From Rubrivirga marina (GTDB lineage Bacteria > Bacteroidota > Rhodothermia > Rhodothermales > Rubricoccaceae): a stretch of DNA of 34,217 bases. A model generated the notes under the pieces. That model saw nothing but the letters and a program-made list of their open reading frames with translations. It had not been told where the DNA came from and searched no databases. The stretch spans positions 3,292,516 to 3,326,732 of the forward strand of contig NZ_MQWD01000001.1 in the NCBI RefSeq assembly GCF_002283365.1, in the 5' to 3' direction. How positions within the stretch are numbered: the first letter of the stretch is position 1; each line of letters starts with the position of its first letter. Position numbers and translations under genes: made by a program. Positions 1 through 7,858 of the stretch are shown here, one piece after another.

Positions 1-975
1 GAGGGAAAACACGGGGGCTCCGTTGGACGCCGGGGGAACGGTCGCCGGCGGGCTCGCAGGCGGGGACGCCGGCATCGACGCGACGGGCTCCGCCTCGGGG
101 GCCGTCTGGGGTGGGCTCGGCGTCGGCGCCGAGGCGGCCGGAGCCGGACGACCGCCGGCGGCGCCCTCCACCGGCGGGGCCGGCCCGGCCTCCGTCGACG
201 GGGCCTCCGGGACCGGGACGTCGCCGAACACGTAGCCGGCGATCTCCTCCGCCGCCGCCATGTAGTCGACGGCCCCGCGCGTCGTGTGGCGCGCGTCGAA
301 GACCGTCCGCCCGTCGCGGCTGGCCACTGCAAGCGACGACGACGTCCGGATGGCCGTCGAGAGGACGGCCTCGCCATACTTGGCGCGGAGGTACTCGGCG
401 TAGCGCGCGTGCCGGTTGAGCCGCGCGTCGACCTGGGTGAGGAGGAACCGGGGCGTGGCGAGCGCCGGGTTCAGCTTGTCCTGGACGAGGCCGGCCGTCT
501 GCCACGTCTGCTCGGCCCCCACGACCGGTTGGTACTCCGGCGTCACCGGGACCACGACGTGGTCGCTGGCGACGAGGGCGTTCATCGTGTAGACCGACAG
601 CGCGGCGGCCGTGTCGACCAGGATGAGGTCGTAGTCGTGTCCGGCGCGGACCGTCTCGCGCAGCCACAGGACGTCGGTCGGGCGCGTCAGGCGGCGGAGC
701 GCCTTCGTGAGCGCCATCGATGAGCCGACGAGGTCGAACCCGCTCACCGAGTGGACCGGGAACGTGCGGAGGTCGGCGGTGGCGTCGAGGAGGCCGAGCG
801 CCGAGTGCTCCGGCTCGGGGTCGGGCGCGCCGAGCATGCGCGTGAGGAACCCCTGGGGGTCGAGGTCGACGACGAGCACGCGTCGTCCCTGGCGGCCGAG
901 GGCGGCGGCCAGGTGGATCGACGACGTGGTCTTGCCGGTACCCCCTTTGTGGTTGCAGACAGTGAGAACGGGCAC
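1..975 (-). CDS. ParA/MinD-like ATPase with low-complexity tail (3' end outside window)
   Basis: The protein reads VPVLTVCNHKGGTGKTT from a GTG at 975. This is the deviant Walker A motif of the ParA/Soj/MinD family, with Lys10 and Lys15 placed as in the family. VVDLDPQG (A' motif) and ILVDTAAAL (Walker B region) follow. Such ATPases dimerise on ATP and position DNA or protein cargo. The usual fold ends near residue 250. Here it continues into a tail rich in Pro, Ala, Ser and Glu that is still open at the window edge, giving at least 325 residues. No parB is visible on this side, so chromosome partition is not assured, and it may be an orphan ParA that positions other cargo. It is divergent from the Lnt-family gene. 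GTG was chosen because it sits directly before the conserved VxTVxNxKGG strand. Confidence 0.85.
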   Translation of the reverse strand, partial: MPVLTVCNHKGGTGKTTSSIHLAAALGRQGRRVLVVDLDPQGFLTRMLGAPDPEPEHSALGLLDATADLRTFPVHSVSGFDLVGSSMALTKALRRLTRPTDVLWLRETVRAGHDYDLILVDTAAALSVYTMNALVASDHVVVPVTPEYQPVVGAEQTWQTAGLVQDKLNPALATPRFLLTQVDARLNRHARYAEYLRAKYGEAVLSTAIRTSSSLAVASRDGRTVFDARHTTRGAVDYMAAAEEIAGYVFGDVPVPEAPSTEAGPAPPVEGAAGGRPAPAASAPTPSPPQTAPEAEPVASMPASPPASPPATVPPASNGAPVFSL

Positions 976-999
976 GGTGAGCCGGGCGGGCGAGAATCG

Positions 1000-1007
1000 G
1001 GAAGATA
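1000..1007 (-). promoter_or_regulatory. Possible -7 promoter element for parA-like gene
   Basis: On the minus strand this reads TATCTTCC, close to the Bacteroidota -7 consensus TAnnTTTG, 24 nt before the GTG. I see no clear -33 TTTG, so the call rests on one short element. Confidence 0.25.
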
Positions 1008-1020
1008 GGCCGGTCCCCGA

Positions 1021-1033
1021 CTCCGGACCGGAG
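1021..1033. promoter_or_regulatory. Short palindrome in divergent spacer, possible operator
   Basis: CTCCGG-A-CCGGAG is a perfect 6+6 inverted repeat in the 133-nt spacer between the divergent ParA-like and Lnt-family genes. The symmetry and placement fit a dimeric repressor site, but short GC palindromes are common at this base composition. Confidence 0.2.
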
Positions 1034-1108
1034 GCGGGCGACGCGGTCCCGAAGCGTTTAAGGGCCGGGGGAACCCTCCGATACCGGAGCGGCCACCACC
1101 TCGGCCCG

Positions 1109-2719
1109 ATGGTTCCCCGCAAGCGCCCGCAGCCGCCCCCCTTGAGCACCTTCGGGTGGTCCCTGACCGGCGCGCTGCTCCTCGCCCTCAGCCTCCCCCC
1201 CCTCGGGGTCTACCCGCTCGCGTGGATCGGTCTCGTCCCGCTCATCGCACGCTGGGCCCACCGTCGGCCGAGCGTCGACTACATCCGGGAGCTCTACGCC
1301 CTGCTCCTGACCACGAGTTGCTGCGTCGGGTTCTGGCTCCTCTTCAACCCGGACGCCCAGACGGCGGCCCTTGGGGGCGTGAGCCTCTTCATCGTCCCGC
1401 TCCCGCTCGTGGCGGCGTTCGGGCTCGCGAACCTCGTCAAGGAGCGCCTCGGGATCTTCCCCGGCCTCGCGTCACTCGCGTTCAACGTGGTCGCGGCTGA
1501 GTTCCTGACCCTGTCGATGGGCATCTCCGTGCCGTGGCTGCTCCTCGGGCACACCCAGGCCGACGCCGTCGAGTTCATCCAGATGGCCGACGTCGGCGGC
1601 GTCCTCTTGCTCAGCCTCTGGGTCCTCCTCCTCAACGGGACCGCGTTCCTCGCCCTCCCGCGGTCGGGCCAGCCCGGCGAGCGCTACGGCGAGCGCGGCG
1701 CCTCGATGGCGGTCTTCACGGCCCTCGTCGCCCTGCCCGTGGCCTACGGGAGCGTCCGGACGGCCCAGGCCGACGTGCCCGCGGGCTTCACCACCGTCGG
1801 CATCGTGCAGCCCGGCGTGGCGCCCGGGACCTGGGACCGGCAGACCGCCACGGTCAAGGTCGATCACCTCGCGAGCCTCTCTGACGACATACTCGCCCCC
1901 GCCCTCCCCGTCGGCGACTCCACGGCTCCTGCCATCGCACCGACGCCGCCGGTGGGCCTCCTGATCTGGCCGCAGATGTCGCTCCCGTTCATGGGAACCG
2001 ACCAGGGAGAACGGCAGCTCTACGACCGGCTCCAGCGGTGGGCCGGCGCCCGAGGCGTCTCGCTCCTCGCGGGCGCGCAGACGGCAGGCGACGGCGTCGA
2101 ACGCGGCCGGCGCGCCCCCAAGCCCGGCGACCTCGCCAACTCGGCCATCCTGATCCGCCCCGGCAAGCCGATGGTGCGCTACGACCAGATGCGGTCGGTC
2201 CCGTTCGCCGACGCCAAGTCGGCCGCCGGCACCGACCGCGTGCTGTTCCAGGCCGACGGCGCCGAGATCGCGACGACGGTCGGGTTCGAGTCCATCTTCG
2301 GCGACCACGTCCGCCAGTTCACCGCCGACGGCGCCGACCTCATCGTGGTCCTCTCGCGGAACGACCTCTGGGGGCGCTCGGCAGGGCTCTACCAGCACCT
2401 CCAGTTCACGCGGCTCCGGGCCATCGAGTCGCGCCGCGCCGTCGTGCTCTCGACCGTGAGCGGGATCTCGGCCCTGATCCACCCGACGGGCGAGATCGAA
2501 GAGATCGCCGGCTGGATGGACCAGGACGTGGAGCCGATCCAGGTCCCGACCTACCGGGGTTCGACGTACTACGTCCGCCACGGCGACTGGCTCGGCCGAT
2601 GGGCTCTCGTGTTGGGGCTGATCTACAACCTCGGCGCGATCGGGCTGACGATCTTCGCCCCGGAGCTCGTCGGGATCCGGAAGCCGGGCACCCGGCCCGC
2701 CGCCCGCCCGGCGTACTAG
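1109..2719 (+). CDS. lnt: Apolipoprotein N-acyltransferase (Lnt) family protein, catalytic triad replaced
   Basis: A 536-residue membrane protein. About six N-terminal hydrophobic segments are followed by a nitrilase-fold domain and a last membrane helix (WALVLGLIYNLGAIGLTIF), the Lnt architecture. Lnt adds the third acyl chain to lipoproteins in the inner membrane with a Glu-Lys-Cys triad. The landmarks are recognisable: WPQ for WPE, YDQMRSVPF for YxKxxLVPF, VGFES for ICYES, NDLWG for NDxWF, then RAIESRR and SGISALIHPTG. At all three catalytic positions the residue is changed (Gln289, Gln360, Gly392), and the loop between the Lys and Cys positions is about 20 residues shorter than in E. coli Lnt. 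I infer a pseudoenzyme or a protein with a new role; a true Lnt would then be encoded elsewhere. The ATG at 1109 was chosen because upstream codons overlap the divergent promoter region and lack family similarity. Confidence 0.85.
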   Translation: MVPRKRPQPPPLSTFGWSLTGALLLALSLPPLGVYPLAWIGLVPLIARWAHRRPSVDYIRELYALLLTTSCCVGFWLLFNPDAQTAALGGVSLFIVPLPLVAAFGLANLVKERLGIFPGLASLAFNVVAAEFLTLSMGISVPWLLLGHTQADAVEFIQMADVGGVLLLSLWVLLLNGTAFLALPRSGQPGERYGERGASMAVFTALVALPVAYGSVRTAQADVPAGFTTVGIVQPGVAPGTWDRQTATVKVDHLASLSDDILAPALPVGDSTAPAIAPTPPVGLLIWPQMSLPFMGTDQGERQLYDRLQRWAGARGVSLLAGAQTAGDGVERGRRAPKPGDLANSAILIRPGKPMVRYDQMRSVPFADAKSAAGTDRVLFQADGAEIATTVGFESIFGDHVRQFTADGADLIVVLSRNDLWGRSAGLYQHLQFTRLRAIESRRAVVLSTVSGISALIHPTGEIEEIAGWMDQDVEPIQVPTYRGSTYYVRHGDWLGRWALVLGLIYNLGAIGLTIFAPELVGIRKPGTRPAARPAY

Positions 2720-2750
2720 GCGAGCGATCTTGGGGCGACCCCGCGTGCCC

Positions 2751-3338
2751 ATGATCGCCCTCGCCTGCCCGCTCGTCCTCGCGTCCGCCTCGCCGCGGCG
2801 CCGCGACCTCCTCGCCCGCCTCGGGCTCACGTTCGGCGTCCGCCCCACCGACGCCGACGAGACGTGGCCGGAGGGCCTCGACCCGGGCCCCGCCGCCGCC
2901 GAGGTCGCCCTCCGCAAGGCCCGCGCCCTCCCGCCCGACGGCGCGCTCGTCCTGGCCGCCGACACCGTCGTGGTCCTCGACGGCGAGGTCCTCGGCAAGC
3001 CCGCCGACGACGCCGAGGCGGCCCGGACCCTCCGCCGGCTCGCCGGGCGCACGCACACGGTCGCGACCGGGATCGCGCTTCGGCTCGGGGGACGGGAGAC
3101 GACGGCGTTCGAACGCACCCACGTCACGTTCGCGGACCTGACGGACGACGAGATCGCGGCCTACGTCGCGACGGGCTCGCCGCGCGACAAGGCGGGCTCG
3201 TATGGGATCCAGGACGACCTGGGGGCCGTGTTCGTGGAGCGGATCGACGGCGACTACTTCAACGTTGTCGGCCTCCCGCTGCGCCGGCTCTACGCCACGC
3301 TGCGCGCCTTCGTCCCCGACCTCGTCTCGCTCGCCTGA
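2751..3338 (+). CDS. maf: Maf/YhdE-type nucleoside triphosphate pyrophosphatase
   Basis: A 195-residue Maf protein, the usual family length. Maf hydrolyses non-canonical or excess nucleotides to the monophosphate and pyrophosphate in the cytoplasm. Visible motifs are LASASPRRRDLL near the N-terminus, a metal-binding AADTVVV, LGKP, and DKAGSYGIQ. The DKAG-YGIQ form is typical of the dTTP/UTP subclass (YhdE) rather than the m7GTP subclass (YceF). The ATG at 2751 gives the standard start a few residues before the LASASPRR strand; a TTG at 2730 and a GTG at 2745 are in frame but unnecessary. It starts 31 nt after the Lnt-family stop and is followed 2 nt later by the fasciclin lipoprotein, so these are probably co-transcribed. 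Confidence 0.93.
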   Translation: MIALACPLVLASASPRRRDLLARLGLTFGVRPTDADETWPEGLDPGPAAAEVALRKARALPPDGALVLAADTVVVLDGEVLGKPADDAEAARTLRRLAGRTHTVATGIALRLGGRETTAFERTHVTFADLTDDEIAAYVATGSPRDKAGSYGIQDDLGAVFVERIDGDYFNVVGLPLRRLYATLRAFVPDLVSLA

Positions 3339-3340
3339 CC

Positions 3341-3880
3341 ATGCGCCTCGCCCTCACGCTGCTGCTCGCGGCCCTCACCGCCGGCTGCTCCGACTCCGCT
3401 CCCGAGGCGGACCCGGCGCCCTCCGACACGACGACGGTCCTCACCCCGCCCGACGACGCGGGCCGCCAGTCGGTCGCGGACATCGTGAGCACCAGCCCCC
3501 GCCTCCGCACGCTCGCCCGACTCCTCCAGGCCTCCGGACTGAACGAGACGCTCGCGGACACCTCGACGGCCTACACCCTCTTCGCTCCGTCCGACGACGC
3601 GTTCGCCGTCCTCGGCGACGATGCGATCGCAGCCCTGGAGGCGAATCCCGACGCGGCTCGTGAGGCGCTCCTCGCCCACGCGCTCCCCACGCGGATGCTG
3701 TCGGTCGACGTCTTCCCGGAGCTCTCGATCGAGTCCATGGCCGGGACGGAGCTCGCGTTCCTCGAACAGGACGGTGGCTTGGCGGTCCGTTCGGGCGGCA
3801 CCACGGCCCAGATCACCGACGCCGACCTCGACGCCGACAACGGCGTGGTCCACGTCATCGACACCGTCCTCCAGCCATGA
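3341..3880 (+). CDS. Fasciclin (FAS1) domain lipoprotein
   Basis: A 179-residue protein starting with a lipoprotein signal peptide: MRLALTLLLAALTAG then Cys16 in an LTAGC lipobox. The mature part has a short Ser/Thr/Pro/Asp linker and one FAS1 domain: LRTLARLLQASGLNETL, YTLFAPSDDAFAVL, then DADLDADNGVVHVIDTVLQP at the C-terminus. FAS1 domains are extracytoplasmic adhesion modules, and single-domain bacterial versions are common with no defined ligand. The gene lies between maf and the SDR-like gene, and its stop overlaps the next start as ATGA, so translation of the two is likely coupled. Confidence 0.9.
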   Translation: MRLALTLLLAALTAGCSDSAPEADPAPSDTTTVLTPPDDAGRQSVADIVSTSPRLRTLARLLQASGLNETLADTSTAYTLFAPSDDAFAVLGDDAIAALEANPDAAREALLAHALPTRMLSVDVFPELSIESMAGTELAFLEQDGGLAVRSGGTTAQITDADLDADNGVVHVIDTVLQP

Positions 3881-4626
3881 GCGCTCCCATCTACCTCCTC
3901 CTCGGCGGGACCGGCGGCATCGGTGCGCCCCTCGCGCGGCGGCTCGCCGCCGACGGCGCCACCGTCGTCCTCGGCGCCCGCGACGCCGACCGCCTCAGCG
4001 CGCTCGCCGACGAGACCGGCGCCAAGGCGTTCACGCTCGACGCGACCGACGCCGACGCCGTCTCCGGACTGGTCGACGCGGCCGTCAAGGAGTACGGGCG
4101 GATCGACGGGGCGATCAACCTCGTCGGGTCGATCCTCCTGAAGCCGGCCCACGCGACCTCGCCCGACGAGTTCGACGAGACGCTCACCATGAACCTCAAG
4201 ACGGCCTTTTACCTCGTCCGCGCGGCGGCGAAGGCGATGCAGAGCAACCGCGACCCGGAGGGCGGGTCCATCGTGCTGATGTCGAGCGTGGCCGGCCGCT
4301 ACGGGCTTTCGAACCACGAAGCGATCGCCGCGGCGAAGGCCGGCGTCGAAGGGCTCGTTCGTGCCGCGGCGGCGACGTACGCCCCGAAGGGGGTCCGCGT
4401 GAATGCCGTCGCGCCCGGGCTCGTGCGGACGCCGCTCGCGGGCCGGCTCGTGGCGACCGAGCAGGCCGTCGAGGCGTCGGCGAAGCTCCACCCGCTCGGG
4501 CGGATCGGCGAGCCCGACGACCTCAGGGACGCACTCGCGTTCCTCCTCAACCGCGACGCGAGCGGGTGGGTCACGGGCCAGACGCTGTCCGTCGACGGCG
4601 GCTTCGCGACCGTCCGGCCGCGCTAA
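3877..4626 (+). CDS. Short-chain dehydrogenase/reductase family protein lacking the catalytic Tyr
   Basis: A 249-residue Rossmann protein of classical SDR length. The nucleotide-binding turn is LGGTGGIG (GxxxGIG kept, leading Thr replaced by Leu). NLVGS stands for the NAG motif at about residue 81, MSSVAG supplies the Ser, and VRVNAVAPGLVRTPL and TGQTLSVDGG are standard. In the active site the family pattern is YxxxK. Here the Lys is Lys154 (AIAAAKAGVEGL) but the residue four before it is Ile150, and Tyr142 is too far away. It may bind NAD(P) without normal dehydrogenase chemistry, or use another residue. Its start overlaps the fasciclin gene by 4 nt (ATGA). The substrate cannot be inferred. 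Confidence 0.88.
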   Translation: MSAPIYLLLGGTGGIGAPLARRLAADGATVVLGARDADRLSALADETGAKAFTLDATDADAVSGLVDAAVKEYGRIDGAINLVGSILLKPAHATSPDEFDETLTMNLKTAFYLVRAAAKAMQSNRDPEGGSIVLMSSVAGRYGLSNHEAIAAAKAGVEGLVRAAAATYAPKGVRVNAVAPGLVRTPLAGRLVATEQAVEASAKLHPLGRIGEPDDLRDALAFLLNRDASGWVTGQTLSVDGGFATVRPR

Positions 4627-4699
4627 CCCCGAACCGGCGCACGGTCGAGCCCCGGTCTCCCGTTCGGAAAAGGCGCCCGTTCGAGGTGGCTCTGGACGC

Positions 4700-4707
4700 T
4701 ACCTTGC
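4700..4707 (+). promoter_or_regulatory. Possible -7 promoter element upstream of GH3/beta-lactamase fusion
   Basis: TACCTTGC matches TAnnTTTG at most positions and lies in the 117-nt gap after the SDR-like gene. It ends 6 nt before an in-frame ATG at 4714 and 36 nt before the ATG at 4744. That placement makes 4744 the more likely start unless the transcript is leaderless. Confidence 0.3.
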
Positions 4708-4743
4708 CACCCGATGGCGCGTCCCCCCGGACCCCGCACCCGC

Positions 4744-7479
4744 ATGTCTTTCCTCGTCAAGGTCGCCGTGGCCATCGGGCTCGCCTGGGCGGCCCTCTGG
4801 TCCTCCACCACCGTCCCCGTCACCGCGCCACGGGCGACGGTCCCCGCGCCCTGGACGCGTGCGGAGTCGCCCGCCGCGCGCGTCGCCGACACGCTGTCGC
4901 TCGACGCGGCGATCGGCCAGCTGATCGCCGCCCCCGACGACGCGCCGGGGTTGGACGCCGCCGTACGAGCGGGTCGCGTAGGGCGTGTGGTGGTGTCGCC
5001 GCGATCGACGGAGGCGCACCTCCGCCGGCTGCGCGCGTGGCAGGCCTCTGCCCCGCTCCCGGTCGCGCTCGAGACCGAGGCGGAGCGGCCGACGTTCGAC
5101 GGCCCCACGACGGCGGCGGCCCGCCAGCTCGCGGCGAGCGGCCGTCCGGACCTCGCGTTCATGACGGGGAAGGCGCGCGCGCAGGCCGCGCGCGGACTCG
5201 GCATCCAGACCCCCGGCACCGCACTCGTCCTCGCCGCCGGCGCCTCCGATTTCGGCCCGACGCCCGGCGGCGATGTCGAGCAGGCCCTCGTCCGGGGCCT
5301 CCGTGAGGGGCGGGTGCTCCCCTCCGCCCGGCTCCTCGACGAGACTGGCCTCGACGCCCTTGACGCCCTCGCCAGCGCGGGGCTGATGGAGGTCCACGTG
5401 GCGAGCCCGGCGTTGGTGACCGAGGTGAAGCAGCGGAATGGCTACAACGGGCTCGTCGTCGCCGAGGTAGGCCGCCTCGGCGAGGGCGCGGTCGCTGCCA
5501 TCGAGGACGGAGCCGACCAGATCGTCTCGGCCTCGCCACGCGCGGCCTATGACTCGCTCGCGCGCGCGCTCCGCATGGGCACGCTCGACGCGCAGCGGGT
5601 CCGCGACGCCTCGCGGCGGGTCCTCGCGGCGAAGGTGTGGAGCGGCCTCGAGCTGGCCCCGCCGTCCCGCCGGGGCGCGGACGGCACCGGCGGGGGCCTC
5701 CAGATCGACCCGTGGCGGACGCCCTCGGCCTCGCTCCTCCACCGCTCGGACCTCCTCGCCGCCGAGGTCGCACGGCGGAGCGTCACGGTCATCCAACGCG
5801 AGCAGGGCCTGCTCCCGCTCGTCGGGCCGGCAGGAGGCCCCGTGTTCACCGTCCTCCTCGACCCGTCCGCCGACGCCGAGCGTGGGCTCTACTTCGCCAA
5901 CGCGCTCGCCGACGGCCTCTCGCCCGACCGCCCCGCCTCCTACGCCCGCCTCGGCCTCGGCACGGAACCGGCCCGCTACGCCGACGCCCTCGACGCCGCC
6001 GGCGACGCCGACGTGGTCGTCCTCGCCGCGTTCCCCGACACCGACGGGGAGCTCTCGGCGCGGCACCGGGCCTTCGTGCGCGCCCTCAACGACCGCACGC
6101 CCGCGGTCCTCGTGGCCTTCGGCGACGCGCGGCTGGCCGCGGGACTGCGCCGGCCCGAGGCGTTCGTCGTCGCCCACGACCGCTCGGCGACGGCGCAGAT
6201 GGCGGCGGCGCAGGCCATCGCCGGACAGATCGAGGTCGCCGGCTCGCTGCCGCACGGCGTGGCCGGACTGGCCGCCGCTGGCGACGGCGTCCGCTACCGC
6301 CAGCAGGCGCTCCGGTCGGGCGCCCCCGAGGAGGCCGGCCTCGACGCCGAGGCGGCCGCCCGCGTCGACGCCGTCATGGAGCGGGCGCTCCGCTCGGGCG
6401 CGTTCCCCGGCGGGGCCGTCGCCGTCGGCCGCGACGGCGTCCTCCTTCGGCTCCGGGGCTACGGCCAGCTCACGCGGGGTGGCGCCCCGACGACGCCCGA
6501 CACCCCCTACGACCTCGCCTCGCTCACGAAGGTCGTCGGGACGACGGCCGCCGCGATGCGGCTCGTGGAGGACGGCCGGCTCGACCTCGACGCGCCCGTC
6601 GCCGACTACCTCCCGCGGTTCCGGCCGCTCGGCAAGCAGTACGTCACGGTCCGCCAACTCCTCTCCCACTCGGCCGGCCAGCGGCCGTGGTACCCGTTCT
6701 ACGCCCACGGCCTCCTCGACCGCCGCGCAGCCCTCGACTTCATCTACGCCGACACGCTCCAGTACCCGCCCGGGACCCGCTCGCGCTACAGCGACTTCGA
6801 CATGATCGTGCTCGGCGAGGTCCTCCAGTCGATCACCGGCGAGCCCATCGACCGGCTCTTCGACGAGGCCGTGTTCGAGCCGCTGGGGATGCGGAGCACC
6901 GGCTTCCGGCCCGTCGGCGTCCGCGACCCGGACGCGGCGCCGACCGAGCGCGACGACGTCTGGCGCGGGCGGACCCTCCAGGGCGAGGTCCACGACGAGG
7001 CCGCCTCGGTGTTCGACGGCGTCGCCGGCCACGCCGGCCTGTTCTCGACGGCCTCCGACATGGCCCGGTTCGCGTTCACGCTCGCCAACGGTGGCGAGGG
7101 CTACGGCACGCGCCTCTTCCGCCGGACGACCATCGACGAGTTCACCGAGCGCGTCCGCCTCCGGAGCACGTACCCCACCGGCCTCGGGTGGATGGTCAAC
7201 CACGGCGACACGTCGGCCGGCGACGAGTTCGGGCCGCGGTCGTTCGGCCACACCGGCTTCACCGGGACCTCGATCTGGATCGACCCCGACCAGAACCTCT
7301 TCGTCGTTCTCCTGACCAACCGGGTCAACCCGTCGCGCCGGAACACCCGGATCCGAGAGGTCCGCCCCGCGCTGGCCGACGCCGTCGCCGGGGCGGTCCG
7401 CACGCCGCCGGGCGAGGCGGCCCAGGCGTGGGGCTTCGGCCCCGTCCCCGCCGACCTCCCGCGCGTCGCCCGCCGCTAG
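4744..7479 (+). CDS. Exported fusion: degenerate GH3 domain plus class C beta-lactamase-like serine hydrolase
   Basis: A 911-residue protein with an N-terminal hydrophobic segment (VKVAVAIGLAWAALW), so probably periplasmic or membrane-anchored. Residues ~55-520 resemble the GH3 beta-N-acetylglucosaminidase fold; GLMEVHVASPAL, GLVVAEVGRL and DASRRVLAAK align with family blocks. However, the Asp nucleophile position holds Glu241, and no KH(F/I)PGxG or DxH loop is present, so this half looks inactive as a NagZ-type glycosidase. The C-terminal half (about 540-900) is a serine beta-lactamase/transpeptidase-like domain with its motifs intact: SLTK (Ser593, Lys596), YSD (Tyr682) and HTG (His836). 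Fusions of these two folds are known in Bacteroidota and suggest cell-wall peptide or muropeptide processing. An alternative ATG at 4714 would add 10 residues; 4744 gives a compact signal sequence. Confidence 0.85.
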   Translation: MSFLVKVAVAIGLAWAALWSSTTVPVTAPRATVPAPWTRAESPAARVADTLSLDAAIGQLIAAPDDAPGLDAAVRAGRVGRVVVSPRSTEAHLRRLRAWQASAPLPVALETEAERPTFDGPTTAAARQLAASGRPDLAFMTGKARAQAARGLGIQTPGTALVLAAGASDFGPTPGGDVEQALVRGLREGRVLPSARLLDETGLDALDALASAGLMEVHVASPALVTEVKQRNGYNGLVVAEVGRLGEGAVAAIEDGADQIVSASPRAAYDSLARALRMGTLDAQRVRDASRRVLAAKVWSGLELAPPSRRGADGTGGGLQIDPWRTPSASLLHRSDLLAAEVARRSVTVIQREQGLLPLVGPAGGPVFTVLLDPSADAERGLYFANALADGLSPDRPASYARLGLGTEPARYADALDAAGDADVVVLAAFPDTDGELSARHRAFVRALNDRTPAVLVAFGDARLAAGLRRPEAFVVAHDRSATAQMAAAQAIAGQIEVAGSLPHGVAGLAAAGDGVRYRQQALRSGAPEEAGLDAEAAARVDAVMERALRSGAFPGGAVAVGRDGVLLRLRGYGQLTRGGAPTTPDTPYDLASLTKVVGTTAAAMRLVEDGRLDLDAPVADYLPRFRPLGKQYVTVRQLLSHSAGQRPWYPFYAHGLLDRRAALDFIYADTLQYPPGTRSRYSDFDMIVLGEVLQSITGEPIDRLFDEAVFEPLGMRSTGFRPVGVRDPDAAPTERDDVWRGRTLQGEVHDEAASVFDGVAGHAGLFSTASDMARFAFTLANGGEGYGTRLFRRTTIDEFTERVRLRSTYPTGLGWMVNHGDTSAGDEFGPRSFGHTGFTGTSIWIDPDQNLFVVLLTNRVNPSRRNTRIREVRPALADAVAGAVRTPPGEAAQAWGFGPVPADLPRVARR

Positions 7480-7526
7480 AGCCCGACTCCCCCACCCGGG
7501 GGATCCCCCCGCCCCACCGACTCCCC

Positions 7527-7826
7527 ATGCCGACCTACGTCTACCGCCGTCCCGACGGGACCACGTTCGAGGTGTTCCAGAAGATCTCCGACCCCGCGCT
7601 CACCGAGGACCCGGACACCGGCGCGCCCGTCCAGCGCGTGATCTCCGGCGGCGCCGGCCTCCAGTTCAAGGGCGACGGCTTCTACCTCACCGACTACGCC
7701 CGCAAGGGCAAGGACGGATCGTCCGAGTCGAAGGGCGAGTCGTCCGGCGACGGCGACTCGAAAAAGGCCGAGCCGAAAAAGAAGGAGTCGAAGCCCGCGA
7801 CGAAGGCGGCGTCCTCTGACGACTGA
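7527..7826 (+). CDS. FmdB-family small protein without zinc-ribbon cysteines
   Basis: A 99-residue protein. The frame MPTYVYRRPDGTTFEVFQ, then PVQRVISGGAGLQFKGDGFYLTDY, is that of the FmdB/CxxC_CxxC_SSSS putative regulatory family. In that family two CxxC pairs bind zinc. Here the first pair is replaced by RPDG and the second by DPDTG, and the protein contains no cysteine at all. The C-terminal third is a low-complexity Lys/Ser/Glu/Asp tail, as is usual for the family. It follows the GH3/beta-lactamase gene by 47 nt on the same strand. The function of the family is not established. I am confident of the family and cautious about the role. Confidence 0.85.
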   Translation: MPTYVYRRPDGTTFEVFQKISDPALTEDPDTGAPVQRVISGGAGLQFKGDGFYLTDYARKGKDGSSESKGESSGDGDSKKAEPKKKESKPATKAASSDD

Positions 7827-7832
7827 CCCGCG

Positions 7833-7852
7833 CCGCCTCGGCGTCGAGGCGG
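7833..7852. terminator. GC stem-loop between convergent genes
   Basis: CCGCCTC-GGCGTC-GAGGCGG forms a 7-bp stem with a 6-nt loop in the 32-nt gap between the convergent FmdB-like and GWxTD genes. There is no U-run on either strand, so it is a terminator candidate by position and symmetry only. Confidence 0.4.
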
Positions 7853-7858
7853 AGGGAG

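Noticed and set aside
707-1108. Upstream extension of the Lnt-family gene
   Set aside because: This is antisense to the ParA-like gene, which has the clear Walker motifs; no membrane or Lnt-like sequence precedes 1109.
1472-3127. Long open frame on the minus strand opposite the Lnt-family and Maf genes
   Set aside because: Arg/Gly/Ala-rich shadow typical of high-GC DNA; the opposite strand carries recognisable proteins.
4699-7251. 850-codon minus-strand open frame opposite the GH3/beta-lactamase fusion
   Set aside because: Composition is the reverse-complement shadow (Gly, Arg, Glu, Val) and no family motif is present.
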